Shown piece after piece: positions 39,906-49,000 of a stretch of DNA of 60,359 nucleotides. Within the stretch, counting starts at the first letter, position 1. Each line of letters starts with the position of its first letter. The position numbers were made by a program, and so were the translations under genes. Source of the DNA: Actinomycetes bacterium (GTDB taxonomy: Bacteria > Actinomycetota > Acidimicrobiia > Acidimicrobiales > Acidimicrobilacustridaceae); the NCBI GenBank assembly GCA_029782025.1, contig JAKOVR010000109.1, positions 1-60,359 of the forward strand, written 5' to 3'. Under the pieces are notes generated by a model. The model had not been told where the DNA came from and ran no database searches. It saw only the letters and a program-made list of their open reading frames with translations.

Positions 39906-40829
39906 TCACCGAGGCGTCGCGGCGATGAACCCGGCGACGACGCGCGCCAGCTCGGGCCCCCGATCCTCCTGGAGGAAGTGGCCCCCACCCTCGATCGTGG
40001 TGTGGGGCTGGCCCTTCGTCCCAGGGATCAGCTCGAGCAGCGGGCGGTCGGCCCCGCCCGTGATCGGGTCGCCGTCGGAGAACGCGGTCAGGAACGGCTT
40101 GTCGAACTGCACCAGCGACTCCCAGGCCCGCGTGTTGGCAGGCGCGGCTGGATCGTCGGGCGAGGCGGGGACGAGCACCGGGAATTGCCGGGCGCCCTCC
40201 TTGTAGGACTCGTCGGGGAACGGGGCGTCGTAGGCGGCGACCACCTCGGGAGCGAGGTCGGTGGTGCAGCCGCTGTTGATGATGAATCCCGTGGGGAACT
40301 CCGGCACGTTCTGGCTGAAGTCGCGCCACGCCTCGAAGGCCGAGCCGAGCGGGCGGTCGCCAGTGGGCAGGAACGTGTTGGCGGCGACGACCCGGGCGAA
40401 GCGGTCGGGGTGCTCGGCCACCAGCCGCAGCCCGAGCAGCCCGCCCCAGTCCTGGCAGACGAGGGTGAGGTCGCCGAGGTCGAGCCGGTCGAACAGCGCG
40501 CTGCGCAGCCAGTCGACGTGGCGCTGGTAGGTGTAGTCGTGGCGGTCGGCCGGCTTGTCGGAGCGGCCGAAGCCGATCAGGTCGGGAGCGATGCACCGCA
40601 GGCCGGCCTCGACGAGGACCGGGATCATGTGGCGGTAGAGGAAGCACCAGCTGGGCTCGCCGTGGAGCAGCAGCACCGTGTCGGCGGCGTCGGCCGGCCC
40701 CTCGTCGAGGTAGTGGAGCCGGAGGACGGCATCGGATCCGTCGCCGGCCGGGACCTCCACGTAGTGCGGCTCGAACGGGAAGTCGGGCAACCCGATGAAG
40801 CGTTCGTCCGGTGTCCGGAGCACATCCAT
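39906..40829 (-). CDS. Haloalkane dehalogenase (HLD-I type alpha/beta hydrolase)
   Basis: 307 residues. Key residues: 'LLLHGEPSWCFLYR' (oxyanion hole, halide Trp61), nucleophile 'CQDWGGLLG' (Asp127, halide Trp128), acid in 'FSDGDPITGG' and base in 'GGGHFLQED'. 'APDLIGFGRSDKP' is typical of haloalkane dehalogenases. It would hydrolyse a carbon-halogen bond to an alcohol. ATG 40829 has AGAGGGGG just upstream, so it is preferred to the longer frame that starts at 40871. A palindrome lies 31 bp upstream. Confidence 0.9.
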   Translation of the reverse strand: MDVLRTPDERFIGLPDFPFEPHYVEVPAGDGSDAVLRLHYLDEGPADAADTVLLLHGEPSWCFLYRHMIPVLVEAGLRCIAPDLIGFGRSDKPADRHDYTYQRHVDWLRSALFDRLDLGDLTLVCQDWGGLLGLRLVAEHPDRFARVVAANTFLPTGDRPLGSAFEAWRDFSQNVPEFPTGFIINSGCTTDLAPEVVAAYDAPFPDESYKEGARQFPVLVPASPDDPAAPANTRAWESLVQFDKPFLTAFSDGDPITGGADRPLLELIPGTKGQPHTTIEGGGHFLQEDRGPELARVVAGFIAATPR

Positions 40830-40859
40830 GGCGATCCCCCTCTGCCGCGCCACCAAACT

Positions 40860-40880
40860 GGTGACAGTCATACTGCCACT
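40860..40880. promoter_or_regulatory. Candidate operator upstream of the dehalogenase
   Basis: GGTGACAGT, CAT and ACTGCCACT: 7 of 9 arm positions match. The half-site ACAGT..ACTG is shared with the operator-like site at 59478. Confidence 0.4.
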
Positions 40881-40920
40881 ACACTACCCGGACGGACCGG
40901 CCCCGGCAAACGCAGCCGTC

Positions 40921-40969
40921 CCCGTGGGTGCGCAATGCAACGGTCCCCGGTGCATTGCGCACCCACGGG
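40921..40969 (+). repeat. Type B palindromic repeat, copy B2
   Basis: Perfect 19-bp arms (CCCGTGGGTGCGCAATGCA and complement) with an 11-nt centre starting ACGG. It lies between the divergent haloalkane dehalogenase and beta-lactamase-like genes, as B1 lies between guaB3 and the sulfotransferase-like gene. Confidence 0.9.
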
Positions 40970-41005
40970 AGAACGGGCGGGGGGCCGGGGCGCAACACTG
41001 GTGGG

Positions 41006-42223
41006 GTGGAGCATCGGGACGACGGGCGACTTCGCGGCAGGGAGCACGAACGGCGGCGCGGGCCCGGCGGCGTGCTCGTCGCGCTCGCCGGCGTGCTCGC
41101 CGTCCTCGTCGGGACCGCCGGCTGCTCGCCCGGTTCCGACCCGAGGGATTCCGGTTGGGGCCCCGTCCCCGACGGCGGCCCGTGGGCGACGGTCGACGCC
41201 CTGGCCCGGGCCCGCTTCGCCGACCGGGGCATTCCCGTCACCATCCGGATCGTCCAGCACGGGGCGGTGGTCCACGACCGCCGGCTCGGCGGCGCCCCGG
41301 CCGACGGCGCCCCCGAACCGGCCATCCGCATCGCGTCGGCCAGCAAGTGGCTCACCGCCGCCACCGTGCTGACCCTCGTCGACGAGGGCCGGCTCGACCT
41401 CGACGCCCCGATCGGCTCGACGCTCCCGGCGTTCACCGGCGACAAGGCCCGCATCACGTTGCGCCAGCTCCTGTCCCACACCAGCGGGCTACGAGAGGGC
41501 GACTGTCTGTGGGACCGGGGCACCACCCTCGCCGCCTGCGTCGGCGAGATCGCCGGCGCCGACCTCGCCGACGACCCCGGCGCCCGCTTCCACTACGGCA
41601 ACACCAGCTTCCACGTGGCCGCCCGCCTCGCCGAGGTGGCCGGCGGCGCCCCCTTCCAGGACCTCTTCGCCCGCCGCATCGCCGGGCCGCTGGGCCTGAC
41701 CGCCACCCGCTTCGACGGCGGCACCGCTACGACCAACCCCACGCCGGCTGCCTCCGGCTCCTCGACCGTCGCCGACTACGAGCGCTTCCTCGCCATGCTG
41801 ACCGCCGGCGGCCGCGTCGGCGACCGGCGGGTGCTGAGCGAGGCGTCCGTCCGGGCGATCCTGCACGACCAGGTGTCGGCCGCGCAGGAGAACCCCTCCG
41901 ACGGCGCGGTCGTCATCACCGGCATCCCCCGCTACGGCTTCGGGTGCTGGCTCGACGAGGTCGACGCCGCCGGTGACGCCGTGGTCGTGAGCGGGTCGGG
42001 GTCGCTCGGGGCCTACCCGTTCATCGACCGGGCCGACGACGCCTACGGGCTGGTGTGGGTGGAGGACCCCGCCCACAGCGACGGCCGGGCCGTGCGCGAC
42101 AGTGCCGCCGTGGCGCACGCCGCCATCACCGTGCTCCGCCGCGGGACCACCACCGGCACCGGACCGGGCCCCTCGACCGGCTCCGCGCCCACCACCCCGG
42201 TCGCACCCCACCCTACGACCTGA
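41006..42223 (+). CDS. Serine beta-lactamase/DD-peptidase-like lipoprotein
   Basis: 405 residues. The N-terminal 'VLVALAGVLAVLVGTAGC' is a lipoprotein signal with lipobox GTAGC. The fold is the class C/esterase/PBP4-type: catalytic 'SASKWLT' (S-x-x-K), 'YGNTSFHVAARL' (Y-x-N), 'LRQLLSHTSGL' and 'GFGCWLDE' near the C-terminus. Substrate may be a peptidoglycan peptide, an ester or a beta-lactam. GTG 41006 is preferred to a GTG at 41001 because it keeps the frame. Its stop is only 6 bp from the stop of the convergent methyltransferase gene. Confidence 0.85.
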   Translation: MEHRDDGRLRGREHERRRGPGGVLVALAGVLAVLVGTAGCSPGSDPRDSGWGPVPDGGPWATVDALARARFADRGIPVTIRIVQHGAVVHDRRLGGAPADGAPEPAIRIASASKWLTAATVLTLVDEGRLDLDAPIGSTLPAFTGDKARITLRQLLSHTSGLREGDCLWDRGTTLAACVGEIAGADLADDPGARFHYGNTSFHVAARLAEVAGGAPFQDLFARRIAGPLGLTATRFDGGTATTNPTPAASGSSTVADYERFLAMLTAGGRVGDRRVLSEASVRAILHDQVSAAQENPSDGAVVITGIPRYGFGCWLDEVDAAGDAVVVSGSGSLGAYPFIDRADDAYGLVWVEDPAHSDGRAVRDSAAVAHAAITVLRRGTTTGTGPGPSTGSAPTTPVAPHPTT

Positions 42224-42229
42224 GCCCGG

Positions 42230-42973
42230 TCACCAGCGGGCGTGCTGGCGGATCCAGGTGTGCATGGCGATCCCCGACGCCACGCCCGCGTTGATCGACC
42301 GAGTGGACCCGAACTGGGTGATCGAGCACACCGGATCGGCGACGGCCCGCACCGCCGACGACAGCCCCGGGCCCTCCTGCCCGAACACCAGCACGCACCG
42401 CCGCGGCAACGTCACCCCCTCGATGGGGACCGCGCCCGGCAGGTTGTCGACCCCCACGATCGGCAGCTGCTCGGCCACCGCCCACGCCACGAAGTCGTCG
42501 ACCGTCGGGTGATGCACGACGTGCTGGTAGCGATCCGTCACCATCGCCCCTCGCCGGTTCCACCGCCGCTTCCCCACGATGCGGATCGACGCGGCGAGGA
42601 ACGCGTTGGCCGTTCGCACGACGGTCCCGATGTTGAAGTCGTGGTGCCAGTTCTCGACGGCCACGTGGAAGTCGTGGCGGCGTAGGTCGAGGTCGGCGAC
42701 GATGGCGTCGTTGCGCCAGTAGCGGTACCGGTCGACCACGTTGCGGCGGTCGCCGCCGGCCAGCAACGCCGGGTCGAACCGGTCGTCCTCGGGCCACGGC
42801 TCCGGATGCGGCCCCACCCCCACCGCCTCGAGCCACTCGGCCCCGGCGTCGCCCGGCCGCTCGTCGTACTGCGCCGCACCACCGGCCCGGTCCTCAACGC
42901 TGCCGGCCGGATCGCCCGCCCCGCCGCCCGGCTCGTCGACGCCGCCGGCCGGATCGCTCACCTCACCCGCCAC
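42230..42973 (-). CDS. TrmH/SpoU-family RNA 2'-O-methyltransferase
   Basis: 247 residues. SPOUT motifs are intact: motif 1 'NIGTVVRTANAFLAA', motif 2 'VLVFGQEGPGLS' and motif 3 'SITQFGSTRSINAGVASGIA'. It methylates ribose in tRNA or rRNA using AdoMet in the cytosol; which nucleotide is unclear. The first about 60 residues are Pro/Gly/Asp-rich and may not be folded. GTG 42973 overlaps the TetR stop by 11 bp. Confidence 0.85.
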   Translation of the reverse strand: MAGEVSDPAGGVDEPGGGAGDPAGSVEDRAGGAAQYDERPGDAGAEWLEAVGVGPHPEPWPEDDRFDPALLAGGDRRNVVDRYRYWRNDAIVADLDLRRHDFHVAVENWHHDFNIGTVVRTANAFLAASIRIVGKRRWNRRGAMVTDRYQHVVHHPTVDDFVAWAVAEQLPIVGVDNLPGAVPIEGVTLPRRCVLVFGQEGPGLSSAVRAVADPVCSITQFGSTRSINAGVASGIAMHTWIRQHARW

Positions 42974-43580
42974 CGGGCGGGGCCAGCACGCCCCGCACCA
43001 GCCCGCTCACCACGGCCTCGGCCCGGGCCACGCTGCACCCGCCCGCCGTGCGGACGTGGTTCCACGTGGCCCACGACAGGGCGACGTCGACAGCGGCGGC
43101 GGCGTCGCGACGGGCCGGCGCCGGGAGGGCGTCGAGCTCGGGGGCGAAGCTGTCGATGGCGTGGCGGCGCAGCGACCGCAGCGAGAACGTCAGGCCGTCG
43201 GCCACTGCCGAGCTCGTGTGCTGCAACCGCTCGGCCACGCGCCGCATCGGGGTGATCGTCTCGAACAGCCGGGACCGCTGGTCGACCACGGCGGCGACCC
43301 GGTCCGCCAGCGGCGCGCCCTGGTCCACCGGTTCGATGATCTGCATCACCGACCGCATGTGCCGCTCGACTGCGACGGCGTGGAGCGACTCGAGGTCCTC
43401 GAAGTGGCGGAACACCGATCGGACCGACACGCCGCTGCGCTCCGCCACCTCACCGACGGCGGGCAACTCGCCGGTCTCGTTGATGAGAGCGAGGATGGCG
43501 TCGACCACGGCCTCCCGGTTGCGGAGGCCTCGCTGGCGACGGCCGTCGGTCAGGCCTTGGTCGACGTCGGTCGGTGGCAC
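42963..43580 (-). CDS. TetR-family transcriptional regulator
   Basis: 205 residues. The helix-turn-helix is 'GEVAERSGVSVRSVFRHFED' (about residues 45-65), the TetR pattern with a final 'VFRHF'. The C-terminal effector domain is not assignable to a ligand. GTG 43580 is preferred because the N-terminal arm 'LRNREAVVDAILAL' follows at normal spacing. It is co-directional and overlapping with the RNA methyltransferase gene; regulation of that gene is possible. Confidence 0.82.
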   Translation of the reverse strand: MPPTDVDQGLTDGRRQRGLRNREAVVDAILALINETGELPAVGEVAERSGVSVRSVFRHFEDLESLHAVAVERHMRSVMQIIEPVDQGAPLADRVAAVVDQRSRLFETITPMRRVAERLQHTSSAVADGLTFSLRSLRRHAIDSFAPELDALPAPARRDAAAAVDVALSWATWNHVRTAGGCSVARAEAVVSGLVRGVLAPPGGG

Positions 43581-43689
43581 GCCCCAATAGTGGCACACCG
43601 AATGACACAGCTTGGGGAGCGGGATCTCTCCATCAGCGAACGGACCATGGATCGATGGCACCGTGAGTAGCCTGGGCCCCGTGGCCCGG

Positions 43690-44571
43690 ATGACCATCGA
43701 CGAGCTGGCCCGTGAGGCCGGGATCACCACCCGGAACGTGCGGGCCTACCAGGACCGGGGACTCCTTCCCCCTCCGCAGAAGCTCGGCCGCACCGGGTAC
43801 TACGGGGAGATCCACCTCGCCCGACTCCGGGTGATCGGCCGGCTGCTCGGTCGGGGCTACTCGCTCCAGTCCATCGGCGACCTGTTCTCCACGTGGGAGG
43901 AGGGGCGCAGCTTGAGCGACGTGCTCGGCTTCGAGGAGGCGATGGTGGGCGGCCAGCGCCGCCCGGCGAAGGTGCAGGTGGCCGGCGACGACCTGGCCGA
44001 ATGGTTCGGCGGGTTCGACGCCGACCTCGTGACCCGCGCCGCCGGGCTCGGCGTGCTGGAGGAAGCCGACGACGGGTTCCTCGTCCCCGACATCCAGCTC
44101 ATCGAGATCGGGCGGGCCCTCGTGGCGGCCGGCTACGACCTCGGCGCCCTGCTCCACGAGACCGAGCTCCTCCAGCGGGAGGCCCGCGTCATCGCCAAGC
44201 GCTGGCTCGATCTCTGGGAGCGGGCGGTCTGGGCACCGTACGTCGCCGAGGGATCGCCGCCGGGCCGGCTGCCCGAGATCACGGCGGCCATGGACAGCCT
44301 CCGGGAGATCCCGGCCCTCACCGCGTCCACCATGATCGGCATCGCCATGCGGGAGCAGTCCGACGCCCGCGTCGCCCGGCTGATCGAGGCCGGCCACGCC
44401 CGCGCCACCTCGGGGGGAACGGCCAAGCGCGCCCCGACCCGGGGCACCAAGCCGAGCGCGAAGCGGGCGGCCGAGCCGGCGGCCAGGAACGCCACCAAGA
44501 AGGCGGCCAAGAAGGCCGCGAAACCGGCGGCGACGAGCGCCGCCAGGAAGGCCGCCGGGAAGACCCTCTAG
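43690..44571 (+). CDS. MerR-family regulator with histone H1-like C-terminal tail
   Basis: 293 residues. MerR winged helix: 'MTIDELAREAGITTRNVRAY', 'PPPQKLGRTGYYGEIHLARL'. The middle resembles a family that regulates acyl or lipid genes, and a second paralogue lies at 57671. The last about 45 residues are Lys/Ala/Arg-rich ('AAKKAAKPAATSAARKAAGK' type), as in H1-like or MDP proteins, so extra nonspecific DNA binding is plausible. An in-frame GTG at 43681 or 43663 could be the start. Its stop shares CTAG with the stop of the convergent acyltransferase gene. Confidence 0.82.
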   Translation: MTIDELAREAGITTRNVRAYQDRGLLPPPQKLGRTGYYGEIHLARLRVIGRLLGRGYSLQSIGDLFSTWEEGRSLSDVLGFEEAMVGGQRRPAKVQVAGDDLAEWFGGFDADLVTRAAGLGVLEEADDGFLVPDIQLIEIGRALVAAGYDLGALLHETELLQREARVIAKRWLDLWERAVWAPYVAEGSPPGRLPEITAAMDSLREIPALTASTMIGIAMREQSDARVARLIEAGHARATSGGTAKRAPTRGTKPSAKRAAEPAARNATKKAAKKAAKPAATSAARKAAGKTL

Positions 44572-46019
44572 GCCCGGGCGACGCGGGCGAGGGCCTGCAC
44601 GTACCGGTCGGCGAAGTGCTCGGCCGCCTCGCGGTCGAGCAGGGCCTGGCACCAGCGAAAGGCGATGTCGATACCGGGGCCGAAGCCGGCCACGCCGAGG
44701 GCGATCCCCTGGGGCATCCGCACCGGTGGGCTGAATCCGAGGTGGGTCACCGGCACCGGTCCGAAGGCCAGCGACGGGGCCGGCACCACGCCGAGGTTCG
44801 ACAACCGGGAGCTGGCGAGGAACCGGTCCCCGCCGAGCATCGACACCACCGTCGGCACCTGGCGGCGCACCCGTTCGGGCAGGAGGGCGAGGGCGCGGCT
44901 GGCCGCCGGCTCGCTGGCCCCGGCCGGCCCGGCCGCCGGATCGGTCGGCCGGGCCGCCTCGCGCCGCACCGCCGCGAGCTGGTGGTGCACGGCACCCACG
45001 ACGCGGCTCGGGTCGACCCGGAGCGCCGGCGACGTTGACGTGGTGACCTGCAAGGTGCGGTTGGTGGTGGGATCGCCCCACGGGTCGTCGGGGGTGGGCC
45101 GGCCCGGGCGCACGGGGACGGTCACGGTCACGGTGTCGGCCCGGGCCCCGTGCGAGCGGTTCCACCCGTCGACGGTCAGGTGCAGTGCGGCCACGAGCAG
45201 GTCGGTGACGGTGACGCAGGTGGCGCGGGCGCCGGCGGTCACTGCCGAGGCCAGCGCCGGCTCGACCCAGCGGTGGCTCACCCCGATCCCGCCCGCCGTC
45301 GGCCCGGCCGACAGCCGGCGGTCGCTGGCCACGCGGGCCGAGGCCGGGGCCCGCAGCACGTCGAGGGCGCGCCCGGGCCGGCTGGCGACGTCGGGTCCGG
45401 AGGCGACGGGCGCGGCCCCGGACGGCTCGGTGGTCACCGTGCCCGTGACCACCGGGGCGGCCGAGCCCGCGGCCCGCCGCGAGTACGCCGCCGCCAGCTC
45501 CTGGAGGAACCGCAGGGCGCCGATCCCATCGACGGCGGCGTGGTGGACGGCGACCAGCAAGGCGTCGGTGGACGGCCCGACCTGATGGACGACCCGCAGC
45601 AACGGGGGCGTGTCGAGAGGGACGGGCGCGGCCAGCAGGCGATCCCAGAGGTCGGTGGTGCGGTGGCCCGTGGTGGGCACGGTGTCGACCACCACCGGAG
45701 CGGCGTCGCCCCAGACCCACCGGGGCCACCGCTGGAACGACCCGATCGGCGCCCGGCGGGCCAGGAGCATCGGGCACCGGGCCAGTGCTTCGTCGAGGGC
45801 GGCGTCGAGGATCTCGCCGTCGAGCCGGCCCCCGCACTCGAGGATGAAGCCCATCAGCATGGGCGCGCCCGGGCGCTCGGCGTGGGCGATGGCGTCCTCG
45901 AGCGCGGTGAACGGGCGCGTGGCCGCCGGTCCGGCGCCGGCGCCCTGCCGAACCGGGGACGGCATCGACCCGCGACGACCCGTGGCCCGGGGCGGCGATG
46001 GCACCACGGTGCCGGTCAC
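44568..46019 (-). CDS. WS/DGAT-like acyltransferase (condensation-domain superfamily)
   Basis: 483 residues. The HHxxxDG motif 'VAVHHAAVDGIGALRFLQEL' is intact at about residues 153-172. 'LEDAIAHAE' and the later 'SRLSNLGVVPAPS' and 'GFSPPVRMPQGIALGV' match the WS/DGAT-PapA-like acyltransferase fold. It may acylate a wax, glyceride or glycolipid. GTG 46019 overlaps the stop of the flippase-AftD gene (GTGA), so it belongs to the envelope operon and is likely to modify its product. TAG stop shared with the MerR gene. Confidence 0.83.
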   Translation of the reverse strand: MTGTVVPSPPRATGRRGSMPSPVRQGAGAGPAATRPFTALEDAIAHAERPGAPMLMGFILECGGRLDGEILDAALDEALARCPMLLARRAPIGSFQRWPRWVWGDAAPVVVDTVPTTGHRTTDLWDRLLAAPVPLDTPPLLRVVHQVGPSTDALLVAVHHAAVDGIGALRFLQELAAAYSRRAAGSAAPVVTGTVTTEPSGAAPVASGPDVASRPGRALDVLRAPASARVASDRRLSAGPTAGGIGVSHRWVEPALASAVTAGARATCVTVTDLLVAALHLTVDGWNRSHGARADTVTVTVPVRPGRPTPDDPWGDPTTNRTLQVTTSTSPALRVDPSRVVGAVHHQLAAVRREAARPTDPAAGPAGASEPAASRALALLPERVRRQVPTVVSMLGGDRFLASSRLSNLGVVPAPSLAFGPVPVTHLGFSPPVRMPQGIALGVAGFGPGIDIAFRWCQALLDREAAEHFADRYVQALARVARA

Positions 46020-49000
46020 CGGTGACCACCGCCCGGCGCGGTGCCGACCAGGTCCGGCGGGTCGAGCGACAGGTCGTCGGGCAGGCAGCCGTGGAGCCCC
46101 GGCGTGACGACGGCCCGCATGGAGATGGCGGCGGCGGCCGGGGGCTCCGCCGCTTCGTGCGCCGCGCCGGCCGGCTCGGGGGAGGCCAGCACGAGGAGGC
46201 CGTCATCGGCACCGGCGCGCCGGCGCCTCGCCGCCGTCACCGGCACCAACGCACCGAGCACGGCGGTGACGCCGAGCACGGCGAGGAGTTGCACCACCGG
46301 GCTGAACGCCCCGGCCCGGTCGGCCGGGAACCGGCCCGGGAATACGGCCACCCCGACGATGGCGGCGAGGAAGAGCGAGGGGCCCAGCCACGGCACCACC
46401 GCCGGCCACCGTCGGCGGGCCACCACGACGAGCCCGAGGCCAACCACCCCGGCGACGCCGCCGATCCACAGCGCCGCACCGGACACGAGGGCCCAGGCCA
46501 ATGTCCCCCGCAGCTCGCGCGCCGACACCCCGAGCGGCGGGACGCGCCGTCCGCGATCGGGCATCGCCGCCGCGGCGGCGAGCAGGAGGGCGAGGAGCGC
46601 GCCGAGCAGGAGGGCCACCCGGTACGCCCCGCCCGGCGCGTAGGTGAGCTCGACGACCCCGGCCGCGCCGGCGGGGACCAGGTAGCCCTGCTTCCAGCCG
46701 TCGATCCGGACGGCGGTCAGGGGGGCGCCGTTCATCGTCGCCTGCCACCCGCTGTTGGCGTTCTCGGCCACGACGACGACCGTGGCCGCGCCGCTCCCGA
46801 CCTGGATCCGGCGCTGCTCGGCGTCCCACGCCCCGGGCACGACCTGGGCCGGCCGGGCGTCGGACACCGTCGGGCGGATCGAGCCCGACGGCTCCAGCAC
46901 CAACGTGTCGAGCACGAGCGGCGCCGCACCCCGACCACCTTCGATGGCGTGGTCGCCGGCCCCGAGGACGAGGGGCTGGTCGGCACACGACGTGACCGGT
47001 ACGGGGGTGAGCCGGCGCAGCGCCCCGATCGTGGTGTCCAGCCGGAACGGCACCGACATCCCGTCGACCATGGCCACCGGGCCCTCGCCACACGGGATGT
47101 GCACCGGCACGGCATCGTCGAAGGCCGGGGGCCGCAGGCCGGCCAGGCCGGGGACCTCGAGGTCGGCGATCCCGAAGGTGACCAGGCCCGGGCCCGACCC
47201 TGCGCTCCCCGCTCCCCCCGAGGTCGATCCCACCACGGTCGGGAACGAGAGCGTCAGCGCGTCGGTCTGCACCGGCTCGAAGCGGGCCCATCCGTCGGCG
47301 TCGACGGTCGCCGTCCGCGCCGTGCCGTCGGCCGCGGTCACCCGGACGTCGCCCGGTCGGGGCAGGCCCGGGACCGGGACCACCCGCAGCGCATCGATCC
47401 GACGGGCGCCGGACCACCGCACGGTGACCGTCGGGTCGGCATCGGTGGCCGGCGACAGCGCCGCCACGGCCACGGCACCACGGCCGGCCGCGGGACCGGC
47501 CACGGGACCGCCCGCCGGAGCGAGCACGGCGGCGCGGTCCGACGGCACGGGTTGGGCGATCCAGGCCGTGCCCGGATCGCCGTCGAGGAGGTTGACGGCG
47601 GCGTGGTCCGGGAGGTCGCCGAGGGTGGAGCTGGCCGAGATGCTGAGGTCGGCCTGGCCCACCAGGAGGCCGGTCAGCGCCGGTGAGGGCACCGGCGCCG
47701 CCCACCCCGACGCGCCATAGCCCGTCTCGTCGCGGATGGCGACCCGCCGGTCGAGGTCGGCCTCCTCGTCGCGGCGGAGCAGCGACCCGGGCGCGGTGGC
47801 CGAGCGCCGCAGCACGATCACCCCGTTGGCCCCGGAGGCCCCGCCGCCCACGGGGGCGTCGTCGGCCAGGCGGAGACTGCGATGGGGGGTGATGCCCGGC
47901 AGGGCGACATCGGCGATGGCCGCCCGCGCCGTGTCGGCCCGCTCACCGTCGACGCCGGCGATGGTGAGGGTGATGGACGTGGTCGGCCCGGCCGGGAGCG
48001 GGACGCGGGTCGAGGCCGCGCCCGGGGCCAGGGCCACGACATCGCTCCCGGCATCGGTGCGCACCCCCAGCTCGGTGATCGTGGGCCGCCACGGCCCGTC
48101 GGCCAGCGGCACCACGTCGACGTAGGGCAGCGCCGTCGGGGCGGCCAGGTCGACACGGAGCCACTCCCCCACCGACGTCGTCGGCGACCCCGCCACCCAC
48201 GCCGTGGAGGGATCGCCGTCGAAGGCCCGATCGGGGCCGGCCTCGGGGATCCCGTACAGCCAGGAACCGTACGACGACGCTCCGACCCCGGCGATGCCCC
48301 GCCACTCGGCCACCGTCTCGTGCCGGGCCGGCGCGGGATCGCGCTTGGGGTCGTACACCGCCAGCTGCTCCACCGGACCCCCACCCGCCGCCGCCTCCGA
48401 CGGCGCCAGCACGGCCCCGGTGTTGTCGCGGCTGAGACCGAACTCGGTGTCGCGCCGGGTGAGCGTGTCGGTGCGGATCCAGGTGGTGCCGAGCGAGAAG
48501 CCGGGCACCTTCTGGTCGGGCAGGTCCCCGGCCAGGATGGCGGCACCCGCGTCGAGCTGCTGCTCCTCGAGGGTGAGCACGGCCTCGGGGCCGCCGCTCA
48601 CCACCGGCACCTGCGCCGCCGCCACCGACGACACGAGCGTCCCCCCGGGCACCTCGTAGACCTCGACGCTCTGTCGATCACGTTCGCCCGCCGTCACGAG
48701 GGCGTCGAGGGCATCGGCCGGGCCCGGCCCGTCGACCCGCTCGCCCAGCCGGGGGCCGAAGCCCGCCACCCGACGCAGTCCGGCGGTCTGCATCGCCCGC
48801 TCCACGTCGGCCGGCCGGGGCGTGCCCCACTGCCGCCACTGCAGGTCGTTGCGCACGATCACGAGACCGACCCCGGCCCGGGCCAGCGCCGGCCCGAGGG
48901 CCGGGCTGCCACCGCGGGCCACCGTGGCGTCGACGCCGTCGAGGAACCGCGTCGCCCCCGCCGATCCGAGCGGGATCAGCGACCGGACCCCCCACGGCGT

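Noticed and set aside
40921..40969. Transcription attenuator of the beta-lactamase gene
   Set aside because: The same palindrome occurs at 10382 before an unrelated gene, and there is no U tract or leader peptide.
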